DNA of 31,427 nucleotides from a virus, in the IMG/VR virus record IMGVR_UViG_3300042090_000914, positions 1 to 31,427 of that record, one strand, 5' to 3'. Under the pieces are notes generated by a model. It saw nothing but the letters and a program-made list of their open reading frames with translations. It had not been told where the DNA came from and did not search any database. Every line of letters starts with the position of its first letter. The first letter of the stretch is position 1. The position numbers were made by a program, and so were the translations under genes. Shown here in pieces: positions 1 through 7,107 of the stretch.

Positions 1-598
1 CAACCGCGTCGTGAACCGCGCCGCGAACCGCGTCGTGAACCGCGCCGCGAACCGCGTCGCGAACCGCGTCGCCAACCGCGCCGCGAACCGCGTCGCGAAC
101 CGCGCCGTCAACCGCGCCGTCAACCGCGCCGCGAACCGCGCCGTCAACCGCGTCGCGAACCGCGCCGTCGACCGCGCCGCCAACCGCGTCGCGAACCGCG
201 CCGTCGACCGCGCCGCCAACCGCGCCGCCAACCGCGCCGTCGACCGCGCCGTGAACCGCGCCGTCAACCGCGTCGCCAACCGCGTCGCCAACCGCGCCGT
301 CAACCGCGTCGCGAACCGCGCCGTCAACCGCGCCGTCAACCGCGCCTCTCCTGAGCATCTGAATCAGGAGTGCAGCCGTAGGTGCCGCAAAAGCCATGAC
401 CAGCGGCGATGATACCCATACGACATTGCCATGCCATGGGATGTCTGCGTATTGATAACATTTCTCTGCAGCCATCTCGAAGCGGCGCCGATCTGCTGGC
501 GCAGTTCGTAATCCAATCTCTATCCATTTATCAGCCCATTCGTCAAAGCGTGCGACCATCTCTGGCGTCAGCGAATCGATTCTGGCCACTTTTTTCAT
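1..598 (-). CDS. DUF6745-like protein with 4-residue tandem repeats (3' end off window)
   Basis: The frame opens at ATG 596-598 behind a GGGAGAGG ribosome site and stays open to the left edge, so at least 199 residues are present and the C-terminus is missing. The N-terminal 80 residues read MKKVARIDSLTPEMV, then a KWIEIGLRTAPADR block and a WHGNVVWVSSPL block. This matches my memory of the N-terminus of DUF6745-type proteins (IGLST..ADR, then a VW..SPL motif), which are usually followed by long four-residue repeats such as ASVGASVR. Here the repeat is Ala-Val plus two residues drawn from Asp, Gly, Arg and His. It lies 31 bp downstream of the 107-residue gene and is probably co-transcribed with it. 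No enzymatic motif is visible and the function is unknown. The plus-strand Asn-Arg-Ala frame over the same bases is a shadow of this repeat. Family assignment is from recall, so moderately sure; that the gene is real, quite sure. Confidence 0.72.
   Translation of the reverse strand, partial: MKKVARIDSLTPEMVARFDEWADKWIEIGLRTAPADRRRFEMAAEKCYQYADIPWHGNVVWVSSPLVMAFAAPTAALLIQMLRRGAVDGAVDGAVRDAVDGAVGDAVGDAVDGAVHGAVDGAVGGAVGGAVDGAVRDAVGGAVDGAVRDAVDGAVRGAVDGAVDGAVRDAVRGAVGDAVRDAVRGAVHDAVRGAVHDAV
2..346 (-). repeat. 12-bp tandem repeat, 28 full units, coding
   Basis: Twenty-eight consecutive 12-bp units plus a partial unit, each encoding four residues on the minus strand. In coding orientation the Ala codon is always GCG. 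The Val codon is GTT in 25 units and GTC in three. The other two codons vary only between CAC, CGC, GGC and GAC (His/Arg/Gly/Asp) at one position, and between GAC and GGC (Asp/Gly) at the next. There are no indels within the visible array. Confidence 0.95.
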
Positions 599-629
599 TT
601 TCCTCTCCCGATAAATAACGAACGATGGA

Positions 630-953
630 TCAGTCAGCGACGCGACGTAATGCCGCAGGTGTGTATTCGACTTGGACCGGCAACAGATATTTTCCGACCG
701 GAATGCGAGCCGTTGAATGTTCTTCGTGTTTCAGATCAGTGGGCGCCGAGGCATCAAGATACCGCGCTCCAGAATGCGCGACGTAGAGGCGCACATTTTG
801 AGTCTGATCGAAAAATTCAAAACGGTGCTTATGGCCCGTCACTTCTCCATAGGCGAGAACCACTTCGTTATCCTTGACCGGTTGCAGAATCGCGTCGACC
901 GGGATCGCTTCGGCACGCACCAGCAATACATCGCCTTGTCGAATAATGCCCAT
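630..953 (-). CDS. Conserved small phage/plasmid protein, partner of the DUF6745-like gene
   Basis: 107 residues. ATG 951-953 is preceded by a strong AAAGGAGT ribosome site. The start MGIIRQGDVLLVRAEAIP, a central VVLAYGEVTGHKHRFE segment, a LKHEEHSTARIPVGKY segment and the end VQVEYTPAALRRVAD form a pattern I recall from small proteins in phages and plasmids encoded beside repeat-rich DUF6745 or leucine-rich-repeat proteins. Several His and Glu residues (GHKHRF, KHEEH) could bind metal, but that is inference. No signal peptide or membrane segment. It is the first gene of the minus-strand operon, with a sigma70-like promoter about 45 bp upstream. Function unknown; I am confident it is a real gene and less sure of any role. 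Confidence 0.8.
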   Translation of the reverse strand: MGIIRQGDVLLVRAEAIPVDAILQPVKDNEVVLAYGEVTGHKHRFEFFDQTQNVRLYVAHSGARYLDASAPTDLKHEEHSTARIPVGKYLLPVQVEYTPAALRRVAD

Positions 954-1005
954 GAAAAAAACTCCTTTAGAAGGTATGGTTGCAATTGATTCATCGAGAG
1001 CGTAC

Positions 1006-1033
1006 TTTAAAGCCGCTTTATCGCAAATGTCAA
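1006..1033 (-). promoter_or_regulatory. Sigma70-like promoter for the 953-1 operon
   Basis: On the minus strand TTGACA (1033-1028) is followed by a 16-nt spacer and TTTAAA (1011-1006). The predicted start near 999 leaves a leader of about 45 nt before ATG 953. A weaker plus-strand candidate, TTGCAA (980-985) with TACTTT (1003-1008), could drive the 1073 operon from the same 119-bp divergent gap. Confidence 0.5.
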
Positions 1034-1072
1034 TAGCCGTTACTCAAATACACCGATCAGGAGGATTCAAAA

Positions 1073-1495
1073 ATGACGAAACGCCAACACCCGACCAACA
1101 CCGCTGAGCGCGCCCAAGCAGCATTTGACGCACTGCGGGCCGCGCCGTCTTTAGAGACGATCAAAGCCTATGGCGATGCGTGGAGAGCCGAATATAACGA
1201 GGATACGATCGAAGTTTCGAAACACCTCATTGATGCGCTCATTGCTGCAATGAAAAGCCCGCACGCACTCACCGAGGTGTGGAACGTCGCGCTGAAGATC
1301 CGAGGCGAGTACCACGAGCCCGCCTCCTACTTTCGCCATCTCATGCCCGCGGATTTCGCGCCTATCGGTGAGAAGGTGGCGGCGGATTTAGGGCTGCCGG
1401 TCCCGGATGTACTTCTAGAGTTGGCCCAGCGGTGCAACGAGAATTTGACGCTGAATGTCTATGTGGGGCGCTTGCTCGCGAAGAGCGGCCATTAA
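1073..1495 (+). CDS. Hypothetical protein, first gene of replication operon
   Basis: 140 residues. ATG 1073 is preceded by AGGAGGA about 8 nt upstream, so the start is well supported. The sequence is soluble and probably mostly helical, with an early Ala/Glu-rich stretch and blocks such as LIDALIAAMKS and VLLELAQRCNEN. There are no cysteine pairs, signal peptide or nucleotide-binding loop. I do not recognise the family. It opens the plus-strand operon and its stop lies about 14 bp before the proposed start of the helicase, so an early-gene role linked to DNA metabolism is plausible but unproven. Confidence 0.75.
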   Translation: MTKRQHPTNTAERAQAAFDALRAAPSLETIKAYGDAWRAEYNEDTIEVSKHLIDALIAAMKSPHALTEVWNVALKIRGEYHEPASYFRHLMPADFAPIGEKVAADLGLPVPDVLLELAQRCNENLTLNVYVGRLLAKSGH

Positions 1496-1509
1496 AGGAA
1501 CTGCTGACC

Positions 1510-2922
1510 TTGATCACCCTGCGCCGGTATCAGTCTGAGGGCGTTGAAGCGATCAAACGCGCCTACCTCGATGGATTCAAGGCGCCGCTGTATGTATTGC
1601 CCACAGGTGGTGGTAAGTCCGTGCTCTTCTCGGCGATCGCCGAATCGAGCCAGCGGCGCGGCAAGCGCGTCCTGATCTTGGCCCACAGGGTCGAGCTCGT
1701 CGACCAGATTGTTACGACCTTACAATCATTTGACGTCTCGCCCGATATTATCGCGGCCGGTTATCAACGACGCGCCGGGCGATTTCGCGCCAGCAATAAC
1801 GCCGTGGCCGTTGCGAGCGTGCAGACCCTCGTGCGCCGCTTGGGCGAATATCCGTCCCCCACCCTGATCATCTGCGATGAAGCTCACCATTGTGCTGGCG
1901 GCAATTCCTGGTCGGCCGTGATGCGCCAATATCCGACCGCCAAAGTGCTCGGCGTCACGGCCACCCCTTGCAGACTCGATGGGCGCGGGCTCGCAGCGCA
2001 TTTTGACAAACTCATCGAGGGCCCGACACAGCGGCAACTGATCGATGAAGGATATCTGGTACGCGCTAGAATCTTCGCCCCCCCCACCATCGACACGAGC
2101 GGATTGCTCGTGCGTGCGGGAGATTTTAAGATCGAGCAGGCCGATGCGCTCGTGAACGCACCATCGATTACGGGAGATGCGTTTTCGCATTATCAGCAGC
2201 ATGCTAATGGATTGCCCGCGCTTGCATTCTGCACATCCGTGGAGCACGCAAAGCATGTCGCGGAAAAATTTCGCAAGGAAGGCGTCGCTGCGGTTGCACT
2301 GTCGGGCGAGACGGATCGGGAGATTCGGCGCATGGCGGTTGCGGACTTTCGCAATGGTAAAATCCGTGTGCTGGCGAGCTGCGATTTATTTTCCGAAGGA
2401 TTTGACGTTCCAGGCGCGCACGTCGGCATCATGCTGCGCCCGACTGCCTCGGTCGGATTATTTTTGCAGCAAGTGGGTCGGATTTTGCGTCCCGCCCCCG
2501 ATAAGCAGCACGCGATTCTGCTCGATCACGTCGGCAATACGCGCCGCCACGGGATGCCTGAGGAGACGCGTGAGTGGTCGCTCACCATGGATGGGACGCG
2601 GAAAAAGAAAAAAGAGCCGGGGGTGCGCGTCTGTCCGAAATGCTTCGCCGCCTCGAGCGCGAGGGCCAGCCAATGCGGCGAATGCGGCCACATCTTTGAG
2701 ATCAAGCCGCGCCAGGAGCTCGATGAGCGTCCGGGCGAGTTACAGGAAATCACAGCCGAGGAGATTGCGCGGCGACGTGAGCGCCAAAGTCAGGGGCGTA
2801 CAAAAGCATTGCACGATTTGGTGAGACTCGGTCATCAGCGCGGGTATAAAGATGCGGAAGGGTGGGCGCTTCATGTGTGGCAATTTAGGCAGCGCAAGAA
2901 ACGGGCGAAGGAGATGGCGTGA
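1510..2922 (+). CDS. DEAD/DEAH-box SF2 helicase, RadD-like, with C-terminal zinc ribbon
   Basis: A superfamily 2 ATP-dependent helicase. Visible motifs from the proposed start: Q-like motif LRRYQSEGVEAI at residues 4-15, Walker A PTGGGKS near 31-37, DEAH near 123-126 (ICDEAHH), motif III GVTATPCR near 155, and motif VI QQVGRILRP near 320. A Cys4 zinc ribbon (CPKC, then CGEC) lies near 375-397. The order helicase core, zinc ribbon and basic tail resembles RadD/YejH and the Res-subunit helicases common in phages, which act on branched DNA in replication and recombination. The frame extends upstream to ATG 1432, but I prefer TTG 1510: AAAGGAA sits 9 nt ahead, right at the stop of the preceding gene, and it gives the family-typical MITLRRYQ start. 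At the end it overlaps the next gene by GTGA. Confidence 0.9.
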   Translation: MITLRRYQSEGVEAIKRAYLDGFKAPLYVLPTGGGKSVLFSAIAESSQRRGKRVLILAHRVELVDQIVTTLQSFDVSPDIIAAGYQRRAGRFRASNNAVAVASVQTLVRRLGEYPSPTLIICDEAHHCAGGNSWSAVMRQYPTAKVLGVTATPCRLDGRGLAAHFDKLIEGPTQRQLIDEGYLVRARIFAPPTIDTSGLLVRAGDFKIEQADALVNAPSITGDAFSHYQQHANGLPALAFCTSVEHAKHVAEKFRKEGVAAVALSGETDREIRRMAVADFRNGKIRVLASCDLFSEGFDVPGAHVGIMLRPTASVGLFLQQVGRILRPAPDKQHAILLDHVGNTRRHGMPEETREWSLTMDGTRKKKKEPGVRVCPKCFAASSARASQCGECGHIFEIKPRQELDERPGELQEITAEEIARRRERQSQGRTKALHDLVRLGHQRGYKDAEGWALHVWQFRQRKKRAKEMA

Positions 2923-3464
2923 TACACGAGGACGAAGAGGAAAAAGTGTTCGTGGATATGTGTACGCGTGGAGTCGGTTTTATGGGAGGACGCGTTCAAA
3001 TGACTAAGCGCCACGCCAAACCAACCACGGCACAGCTGGTCGACCGGATCTACCGCAAGCAGTTGGCGATGTACGACTACTTCGCTGAAATGGATCGCCA
3101 CCTGGGAATCAACGAACGGACGCTGCGCGATAATTTTGACTCGTTACGATCCGGCCAGAAAATGCTGAGCGAGCGCCTTGACTCCCTCAACATCCTTGCC
3201 TCGCACTGCGAGCGCCTACTGCGCGAAAAGGAGACCCTGCAGAAGCAGGTCGAAATACTCAAGGCGAATCCGTCGTATTTGGTTGGCACACCCGAGCACT
3301 CCAGCGCCACCGAGCAAGAACTGCGGCGCGCCGCCTCCTACATGGCCGCGCCGCTGCGGCCTCGCGAGCGCATCGAAAGTGGGCACGTCCGCCTGGATCC
3401 GTGCATGTTTGGGCATCTGCATCGCGCCGGCACTACCTGCAAAGTCTGCGGGTGGTCATCGTGA
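2919..3464 (+). CDS. Coiled-coil protein with C-terminal Cys/His cluster
   Basis: 181 residues from GTG 2919, which overlaps the helicase stop and has AAGGAG 5 nt upstream. ATG 3000, with GGGAGGA about 9 nt upstream, is an equally attractive start and would give 154 residues (MTKRHAKPTTAQL). The middle (DRIYRKQLAMYDYF to EKETLQKQVEILK) has heptad-like leucine spacing and is probably helical or coiled coil. The C-terminus CMFGHLHRAGTTCKVCGWSS contains a Cys-His-Cys-x2-Cys cluster that may bind zinc. I do not recognise the family. Its place between a helicase and two small zinc or nuclease genes suggests a DNA-binding accessory protein, as inference only. Confidence 0.72.
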   Translation: MIHEDEEEKVFVDMCTRGVGFMGGRVQMTKRHAKPTTAQLVDRIYRKQLAMYDYFAEMDRHLGINERTLRDNFDSLRSGQKMLSERLDSLNILASHCERLLREKETLQKQVEILKANPSYLVGTPEHSSATEQELRRAASYMAAPLRPRERIESGHVRLDPCMFGHLHRAGTTCKVCGWSS

Positions 3465-3643
3465 CCGACGCTGAGTTACTCGCCGCGCAGCACCGCGTCA
3501 TCATCAATATGGCTTCGTGTACTTGCGGACTTCAGTGGCGCCATGTCGAGCCGTTGCCGAAGTGCCCGGTGTGCATGATCATCGAAGCGTATAATAATCG
3601 AGCGCTCGCCGATGTCGGCAGCGAGGTGACCGGCTGTGAGTGA
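3461..3643 (+). CDS. Small zinc-ribbon-like protein
   Basis: 60 residues from GTG 3461, which overlaps the previous stop (GTGA). The in-frame ATG 3401 lies deep inside the previous gene and is unlikely. A Cys-x-Cys pair (ASCTCG) followed after 14 residues by Cys-x2-Cys (KCPVC) suggests a four-cysteine zinc ribbon. The rest is short and helical (MIIEAYNNRALADV). The stop overlaps the start of the VRR-NUC gene, which argues for coupled translation. Family unknown; zinc binding is inferred from cysteine spacing. Confidence 0.65.
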   Translation: MTDAELLAAQHRVIINMASCTCGLQWRHVEPLPKCPVCMIIEAYNNRALADVGSEVTGCE

Positions 3644-4028
3644 AAGCAAACTCTACACCGATATCCTCACCGCGCACTCGCGCGGCCCCACGCGCTTGGC
3701 GCGCTTGAACGCCGGCATGGCCTATCAGGGAAAAGTCATTGAACGCTCGCCTCATCGGCTGATCTTGGCGCCCTGGTATCCCGTGCGCTTGGCGCCCGAA
3801 GGGTGGAGCGATCTTATCGGCTGGACCAGCATCGAGCAGCCATCGCCCTTCTCAGGCGGGGGCGGCTATCAGAAGTTCGCCGTCTTCGTTGGGATCGAAG
3901 GGAAGATCGGGCGCGCGCGCACCACTCCTGAGCAGGATGCTTTTCTTGAGACCGTGCGGCGCATGGGCGGGCGCGCGGGTGTCGCGCGCTCGGTCGAGGA
4001 GGCGGCCATCATCATTAATTCACCATGA
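3636..4028 (+). CDS. VRR-NUC domain nuclease (PD-(D/E)xK fold)
   Basis: 130 residues from GTG 3636, overlapping the upstream stop by 8 bp. The key pattern is a conserved Asp in GWSDLIGWT (near 56-64), then FVGIEGKIGRARTTPEQ (near 84-100) with the E-x-K catalytic pair as Glu-Gly-Lys, and then ETVRRMGGRAGVARSVEEA. That arrangement (D, ExK, Thr-Pro-Glu-Gln, helix, Gly-x-Ala) is characteristic of VRR-NUC nucleases found beside phage helicases and primases. In related systems these are structure-selective nucleases or Holliday-junction resolvases. The protein spans the whole single domain. Metal-dependent activity is inferred from the motif, and the substrate cannot be read from sequence. Confidence 0.85.
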   Translation: MSESKLYTDILTAHSRGPTRLARLNAGMAYQGKVIERSPHRLILAPWYPVRLAPEGWSDLIGWTSIEQPSPFSGGGGYQKFAVFVGIEGKIGRARTTPEQDAFLETVRRMGGRAGVARSVEEAAIIINSP

Positions 4029-4096
4029 CGCATTGACGGCATGGCGGGTAAATCTTACATTTCGCACGACCAATAACATGCACACGCAGGTCTCCG

Positions 4097-4282
4097 ATGT
4101 ACCTTACAAAACGCCGCGAGCGCCTCCAGCAAGGGCGCCGAATTGCTCTGAACGTGAACCTATCTCCCGAGATCCACCGCGAACTGGAGTTCATTTGTAA
4201 CGGCAATAAATCCGCTGCAATCGAATTCCTGGTGCGCGAGCACCTGCTGCGGCGCCGCACCGAATCCGCCCCCACGCCCTGA
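4097..4282 (+). CDS. Small ribbon-helix-helix-like protein
   Basis: 61 residues. A basic N-terminus (MYLTKRRERLQQGRRI) is followed by a beta-strand-like ALNVNLSPEIHRELEFI and a helix (SAAIEFLVREHLLRRR). This fits a short RHH or CopG-like DNA-binding fold, in which the strand contacts operator DNA as a dimer. The ribosome site is weak, with only AGG about 8 nt upstream. It sits between the nuclease and the primase with a 68-bp gap before it and 11 bp after. It may be an autoregulator of the replication operon; the RHH call is by pattern, with moderate confidence. Confidence 0.6.
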   Translation: MYLTKRRERLQQGRRIALNVNLSPEIHRELEFICNGNKSAAIEFLVREHLLRRRTESAPTP

Positions 4283-4293
4283 CCCGGCGTCTC

Positions 4294-6450
4294 ATGGGCG
4301 TCTCGCCGGACATCAAATTCGAGGATGTCGCCGCTGCGGCACTCGCACAAGCGCATATCCTGCTGCCCCAATGGCTGGGCGGTAAGCGAGTCGGCAATGA
4401 GTGGCAGGGCGAGACGCGCGCCAATGGGGGGCTTGGGAATTCCTGGTGCGTGAATTTAACTACCGGGCACTGGCTGCACGGATCGGGGGAGGAGCGCGGC
4501 AAGGATCTCATCTCCCTGTATGCTGCGCTCAATCACGTCGAGCAGATTGTGGCGCTCGAACAGGTCGCAGATCTAGTGGGGTTCGGCGCAGCGGCTCCGG
4601 TGTTGGCACCCCTCAAGCCCAAGGAGAGCCCCGCCGAGCCGATACCGCTCGATGCGCCGCCCATCCCTGCCCATTTCAAATTGGGCGCGCCTAGCGCCGT
4701 TTATCGCTATGGAGAGGCCTTTTGGGTGGCACGCTGGGATACGCCCGAGGGCAAGACCTTTCACCCCTATACGTGGCGCGCGGGTAAATGGGTGGCGAAG
4801 GGGTATCCGGATCCAAAACCCATCTACAACGCCGCCGAGCTCGCTGAGCGGCCGGATGATTCGGTGATGGTCGTTGAGGGCGAGAAATGCGCCGATATCG
4901 CCAAATCGACCTTAAAACGTTACCTAGCGGTAACCTGGGCGGGCGGCGCTCAGGCCGTCCATAAGGCCGCATGGCAGGCGCTCGCCGGCCGCGATGTGAT
5001 CATATGGCCGGACGCGGACGATGCGGGCAAGAAGGCTGCGGCGCGCCTGGCTGAGATTTTGGGGCCCATCGCCAAGCGCGTGCGCGTCATTCAGCCGAAC
5101 GGCCAAGCGGATGGCTGGGATATCGCGGACGCGATCGCCTCGGGCTGGGACGCCAAGGCTATCACCCTGTGGGCAGCCGATCACATCAAGACGGTGCAAG
5201 CGGCGCCGGTGGCGGAAAAAAAAACCCGCAAAGAGAAGTCCGTCGTGGTCGAAGGGGGTGCATCCGCCTTCGTGAGCTGGTCGAGCATGGGGCTCGACTC
5301 CAATGAAGGGGGCCAGCCGCACGCCACCGTGGCGAACGCGAGCCTCATCATTCAAATGCACCCGGACCTTAAGGGCAAAATTTGGTACGACAGTTTCACC
5401 GATCGCGTGATGCATACGCTGCGGGGGGCTGAGTCCGCTTGGGCCGACGCGGATGATGTCGATATGGCGGTTTTCATTCAGCAATCTTTGAGGCTGCCAA
5501 AATTCAACGTGATGCTGGTCGCATCCGCTGTCATGCACGCGGCGCGGCGCGCGGCGCGTAATTCCCTGACCGATTGGCTCGATGGCCTCACGTGGGACCA
5601 AACCCCGCGCCTCGAGGACTGGTTGTCAGATACGTTGGGGGTGGCGCGCTCCGAGTATTCGCAGTCGGTCGCCGTCAATTGGCCCGTGTCGATGGTCGCG
5701 CGTGCCTATGTGCCTGGCTGCAAGGTCGATACAATGCCGGTGCTCGAAGGGCGCCAAGGCCTGTCCAAATCATCGTTTCTGGAAATTTTGGGCGCGCCCT
5801 GGTACGGATCGATTCCCGTGGCATTTGGCGATAAGGATTTTCTGCAAGCCATTCAAGGTCATTGGCTGGTGGAAATTCCGGACATGACTGGATTCTCAAA
5901 GCGCGAACACTCGCAGATCCTCGCGACCATCACCATACGCAACGACATCTATCGCCCCGCGTATGGCCGGTACACAGTCGAGCACGCGCGCACTGCCATC
6001 TTTGCCGCAACCTCCGAGACTGACGATTATCTGCAGGACACGCGCGGCCGGCGCCGATACTGGCCGCTGCGGTGCACGTCAATTGACCTCGACGCCTTGC
6101 ACGCGCAGCGCGAACAGATATTCGCCGAAGCGGTCGCGCGCTATCGCCAGGGCGCGAGTTGGTGGAATGCGGGTGAAGGGGCGGACTCAGAGCAGCTTGA
6201 CCGCTCGGCGCCCGATTTGTGGACTGATAAGGTCGTCGACTATGCCAATGAGTGCTGGGCGGAATCAAAGCGTACGGGACGCCAGATTAGCGTCACGTCG
6301 AGCCGCATCCTTCAGGACGCAATAGAGATGCCGCTCGCCAAGCAAGACGATGGCTGCAAAAGACGCGTCGCGCGCATTATGCGGGAGAATGGATGGATCC
6401 AGACCCGGGATGTGTACGGGCGGAAGTGGAAAAAAATAGAGCGCCCCTAA
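4294..6450 (+). CDS. VapE-type primase/helicase with TOPRIM domain
   Basis: 718 residues. The N-terminal 90 resemble the binding domain of P4-type primases (GNSWCVNLTTGHWLHGSG then KDLISLYAAL) but lack zinc cysteines. A TOPRIM domain follows near 190-280: VVEGEKCADIA, VTWAGGAQAV and IWPDADDAGKKAA carry its acidic residues. The C-terminal half is a virulence-associated-E (VapE) ATPase: LTWDQTPRLEDWLSD near 430, a P-loop EGRQGLSKSSF near 484, HWLVEIPDM near 524, and RPAYGR through GRRRYWPL near 550-590. Such proteins prime and unwind DNA at phage and satellite origins. The P-loop has Ser where the last Gly of GKS usually stands. No clear ribosome site precedes ATG 4294, which lies 11 bp after the previous stop. 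It is the last gene of the plus operon and meets a minus-strand terminator. Confidence 0.88.
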   Translation: MGVSPDIKFEDVAAAALAQAHILLPQWLGGKRVGNEWQGETRANGGLGNSWCVNLTTGHWLHGSGEERGKDLISLYAALNHVEQIVALEQVADLVGFGAAAPVLAPLKPKESPAEPIPLDAPPIPAHFKLGAPSAVYRYGEAFWVARWDTPEGKTFHPYTWRAGKWVAKGYPDPKPIYNAAELAERPDDSVMVVEGEKCADIAKSTLKRYLAVTWAGGAQAVHKAAWQALAGRDVIIWPDADDAGKKAAARLAEILGPIAKRVRVIQPNGQADGWDIADAIASGWDAKAITLWAADHIKTVQAAPVAEKKTRKEKSVVVEGGASAFVSWSSMGLDSNEGGQPHATVANASLIIQMHPDLKGKIWYDSFTDRVMHTLRGAESAWADADDVDMAVFIQQSLRLPKFNVMLVASAVMHAARRAARNSLTDWLDGLTWDQTPRLEDWLSDTLGVARSEYSQSVAVNWPVSMVARAYVPGCKVDTMPVLEGRQGLSKSSFLEILGAPWYGSIPVAFGDKDFLQAIQGHWLVEIPDMTGFSKREHSQILATITIRNDIYRPAYGRYTVEHARTAIFAATSETDDYLQDTRGRRRYWPLRCTSIDLDALHAQREQIFAEAVARYRQGASWWNAGEGADSEQLDRSAPDLWTDKVVDYANECWAESKRTGRQISVTSSRILQDAIEMPLAKQDDGCKRRVARIMRENGWIQTRDVYGRKWKKIERP

Positions 6451-6460
6451 AGAGCGCTCT
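6430..6460 (-). terminator. Intrinsic terminator of the 8331-6473 minus operon
   Basis: On the minus strand a 7-bp stem AGAGCGC/GCGCTCT (6460-6454 and 6444-6438) with a 9-nt loop is followed by A and seven T residues (6436-6430). It overlaps the last codons of the convergent primase gene. Confidence 0.8.
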
Positions 6461-6472
6461 GCGCCATTGACG

Positions 6473-6592
6473 CTAAAGACGGGTATCGATCAAGACGATG
6501 ATGAAATCCGCGATGGCCCAGAGAATCGCCGCCACGATGGCGATTGTCTCGAGGATGCTGATGCCCCGCTCATGAATCGGTAGCAGCCTCAT
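6473..6592 (-). CDS. 39-residue membrane peptide
   Basis: ATG 6590-6592 overlaps the stop of the upstream minus-strand gene as ATGA, and the frame ends at TAG 6473-6475. After MRLLPIHERG the peptide has about 22 hydrophobic residues (SILETIAIVAAILWAIADFI then IVLI) and ends DTRL, so a single transmembrane helix is likely. A strong terminator begins 12 bp past the stop, which fits this being the true last gene of the operon. Single-span phage peptides of this size can be lysis or membrane-modulating factors, but nothing here fixes the role. Confidence 0.65.
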   Translation of the reverse strand: MRLLPIHERGISILETIAIVAAILWAIADFIIVLIDTRL

Positions 6593-7056
6593 GGCTGATA
6601 CTCCCCGGGGTCGCGGTCCGGATGAGCCACGAACCACATCGAGACCTTGCGGCCGGTGCGCGTGCGCTCACCGGTATCGACGACTTGCTCACCGCGGCGG
6701 CGCAGTTTGCGGGCGCGCTGGCGATGGACGGTGCGCAGGCGCGCGTTCACCCAGGTCTGGCGGTAGTCCTCGATATCCGCAGTCGGATCATCGGGCGGCG
6801 GCAGCAATTGGGAATGGACACCGATCAGGCGGTTCATTTGTCGCCCTCCAACCCTGGCGGGCGGGATGAGCGCCGCGTAGCTGCGGATGATGTGCAGCGC
6901 CCGCGGAAGGCCGGCCGCCGGTTCGACCTCGCCGGTGTCCATGGTGATGGTGAGCCCGTCGTCATCGCCCTCGATCGTGCAGTCGAGCCCGAGCTCGGCC
7001 GCGAGGTCTCGGGCGGTATTGATGTCGATGTGTGTCTGGGTGCTGATATTGCGCAT
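6589..7056 (-). CDS. Hypothetical phage protein, basic C-terminus
   Basis: 155 residues from ATG 7054-7056, with AGGAGA about 9 nt upstream. The first third is acidic and probably alpha/beta (LGLDCTIEGDDDGLTITMDTGEVE). The C-terminal half is strongly basic (RLRTVHRQRARKLRRRGEQ) and ends RKVSMWFVAHPDRDPGEYQP. This suggests nucleic-acid binding, as inference. It overlaps the 39-residue membrane peptide by ATGA and is separated from the upstream DUF932 gene by an intrinsic terminator, so its expression may depend on read-through or a promoter I did not identify. Family not recognised. Confidence 0.72.
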   Translation of the reverse strand: MRNISTQTHIDINTARDLAAELGLDCTIEGDDDGLTITMDTGEVEPAAGLPRALHIIRSYAALIPPARVGGRQMNRLIGVHSQLLPPPDDPTADIEDYRQTWVNARLRTVHRQRARKLRRRGEQVVDTGERTRTGRKVSMWFVAHPDRDPGEYQP

Positions 7057-7075
7057 AGCCTTGATCTCCTGGATG

Positions 7076-7107
7076 AAAAAAAAATGCGCGCCCGGCGTGC
7101 AGCGCGC
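7076..7107 (-). terminator. Intrinsic terminator after the DUF932 gene
   Basis: On the minus strand GCGCGC (7107-7102), a 10-nt loop and GCGCGC (7091-7086) are followed by A and nine T residues (7084-7076). It lies 17 bp past the DUF932 stop and 19 bp before the ATG of the next gene on the same strand. Confidence 0.8.

Noticed and set aside
2-346. Possible CRISPR array or DNA satellite
   Set aside because: Units are 12 bp with no spacers and keep an open coding frame on the minus strand, so it is a coding tandem repeat.
11-412. Plus-strand Asn-Arg-Ala/Val repeat frame
   Set aside because: It is the complement of the minus-strand Ala-Val repeat gene, has no ribosome site, and reads into non-homologous sequence after the array.
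1432-1509. Upstream ATG start for the helicase
   Set aside because: It would overlap the preceding gene by 64 bp in another frame, and TTG 1510 has a well-placed AAAGGAA and yields the family-typical start.
4924-5601. 225-residue minus-strand ORF inside the primase gene
   Set aside because: It has no ribosome site and lies antisense to a strongly recognisable VapE/TOPRIM protein; high G+C produces long antisense frames.
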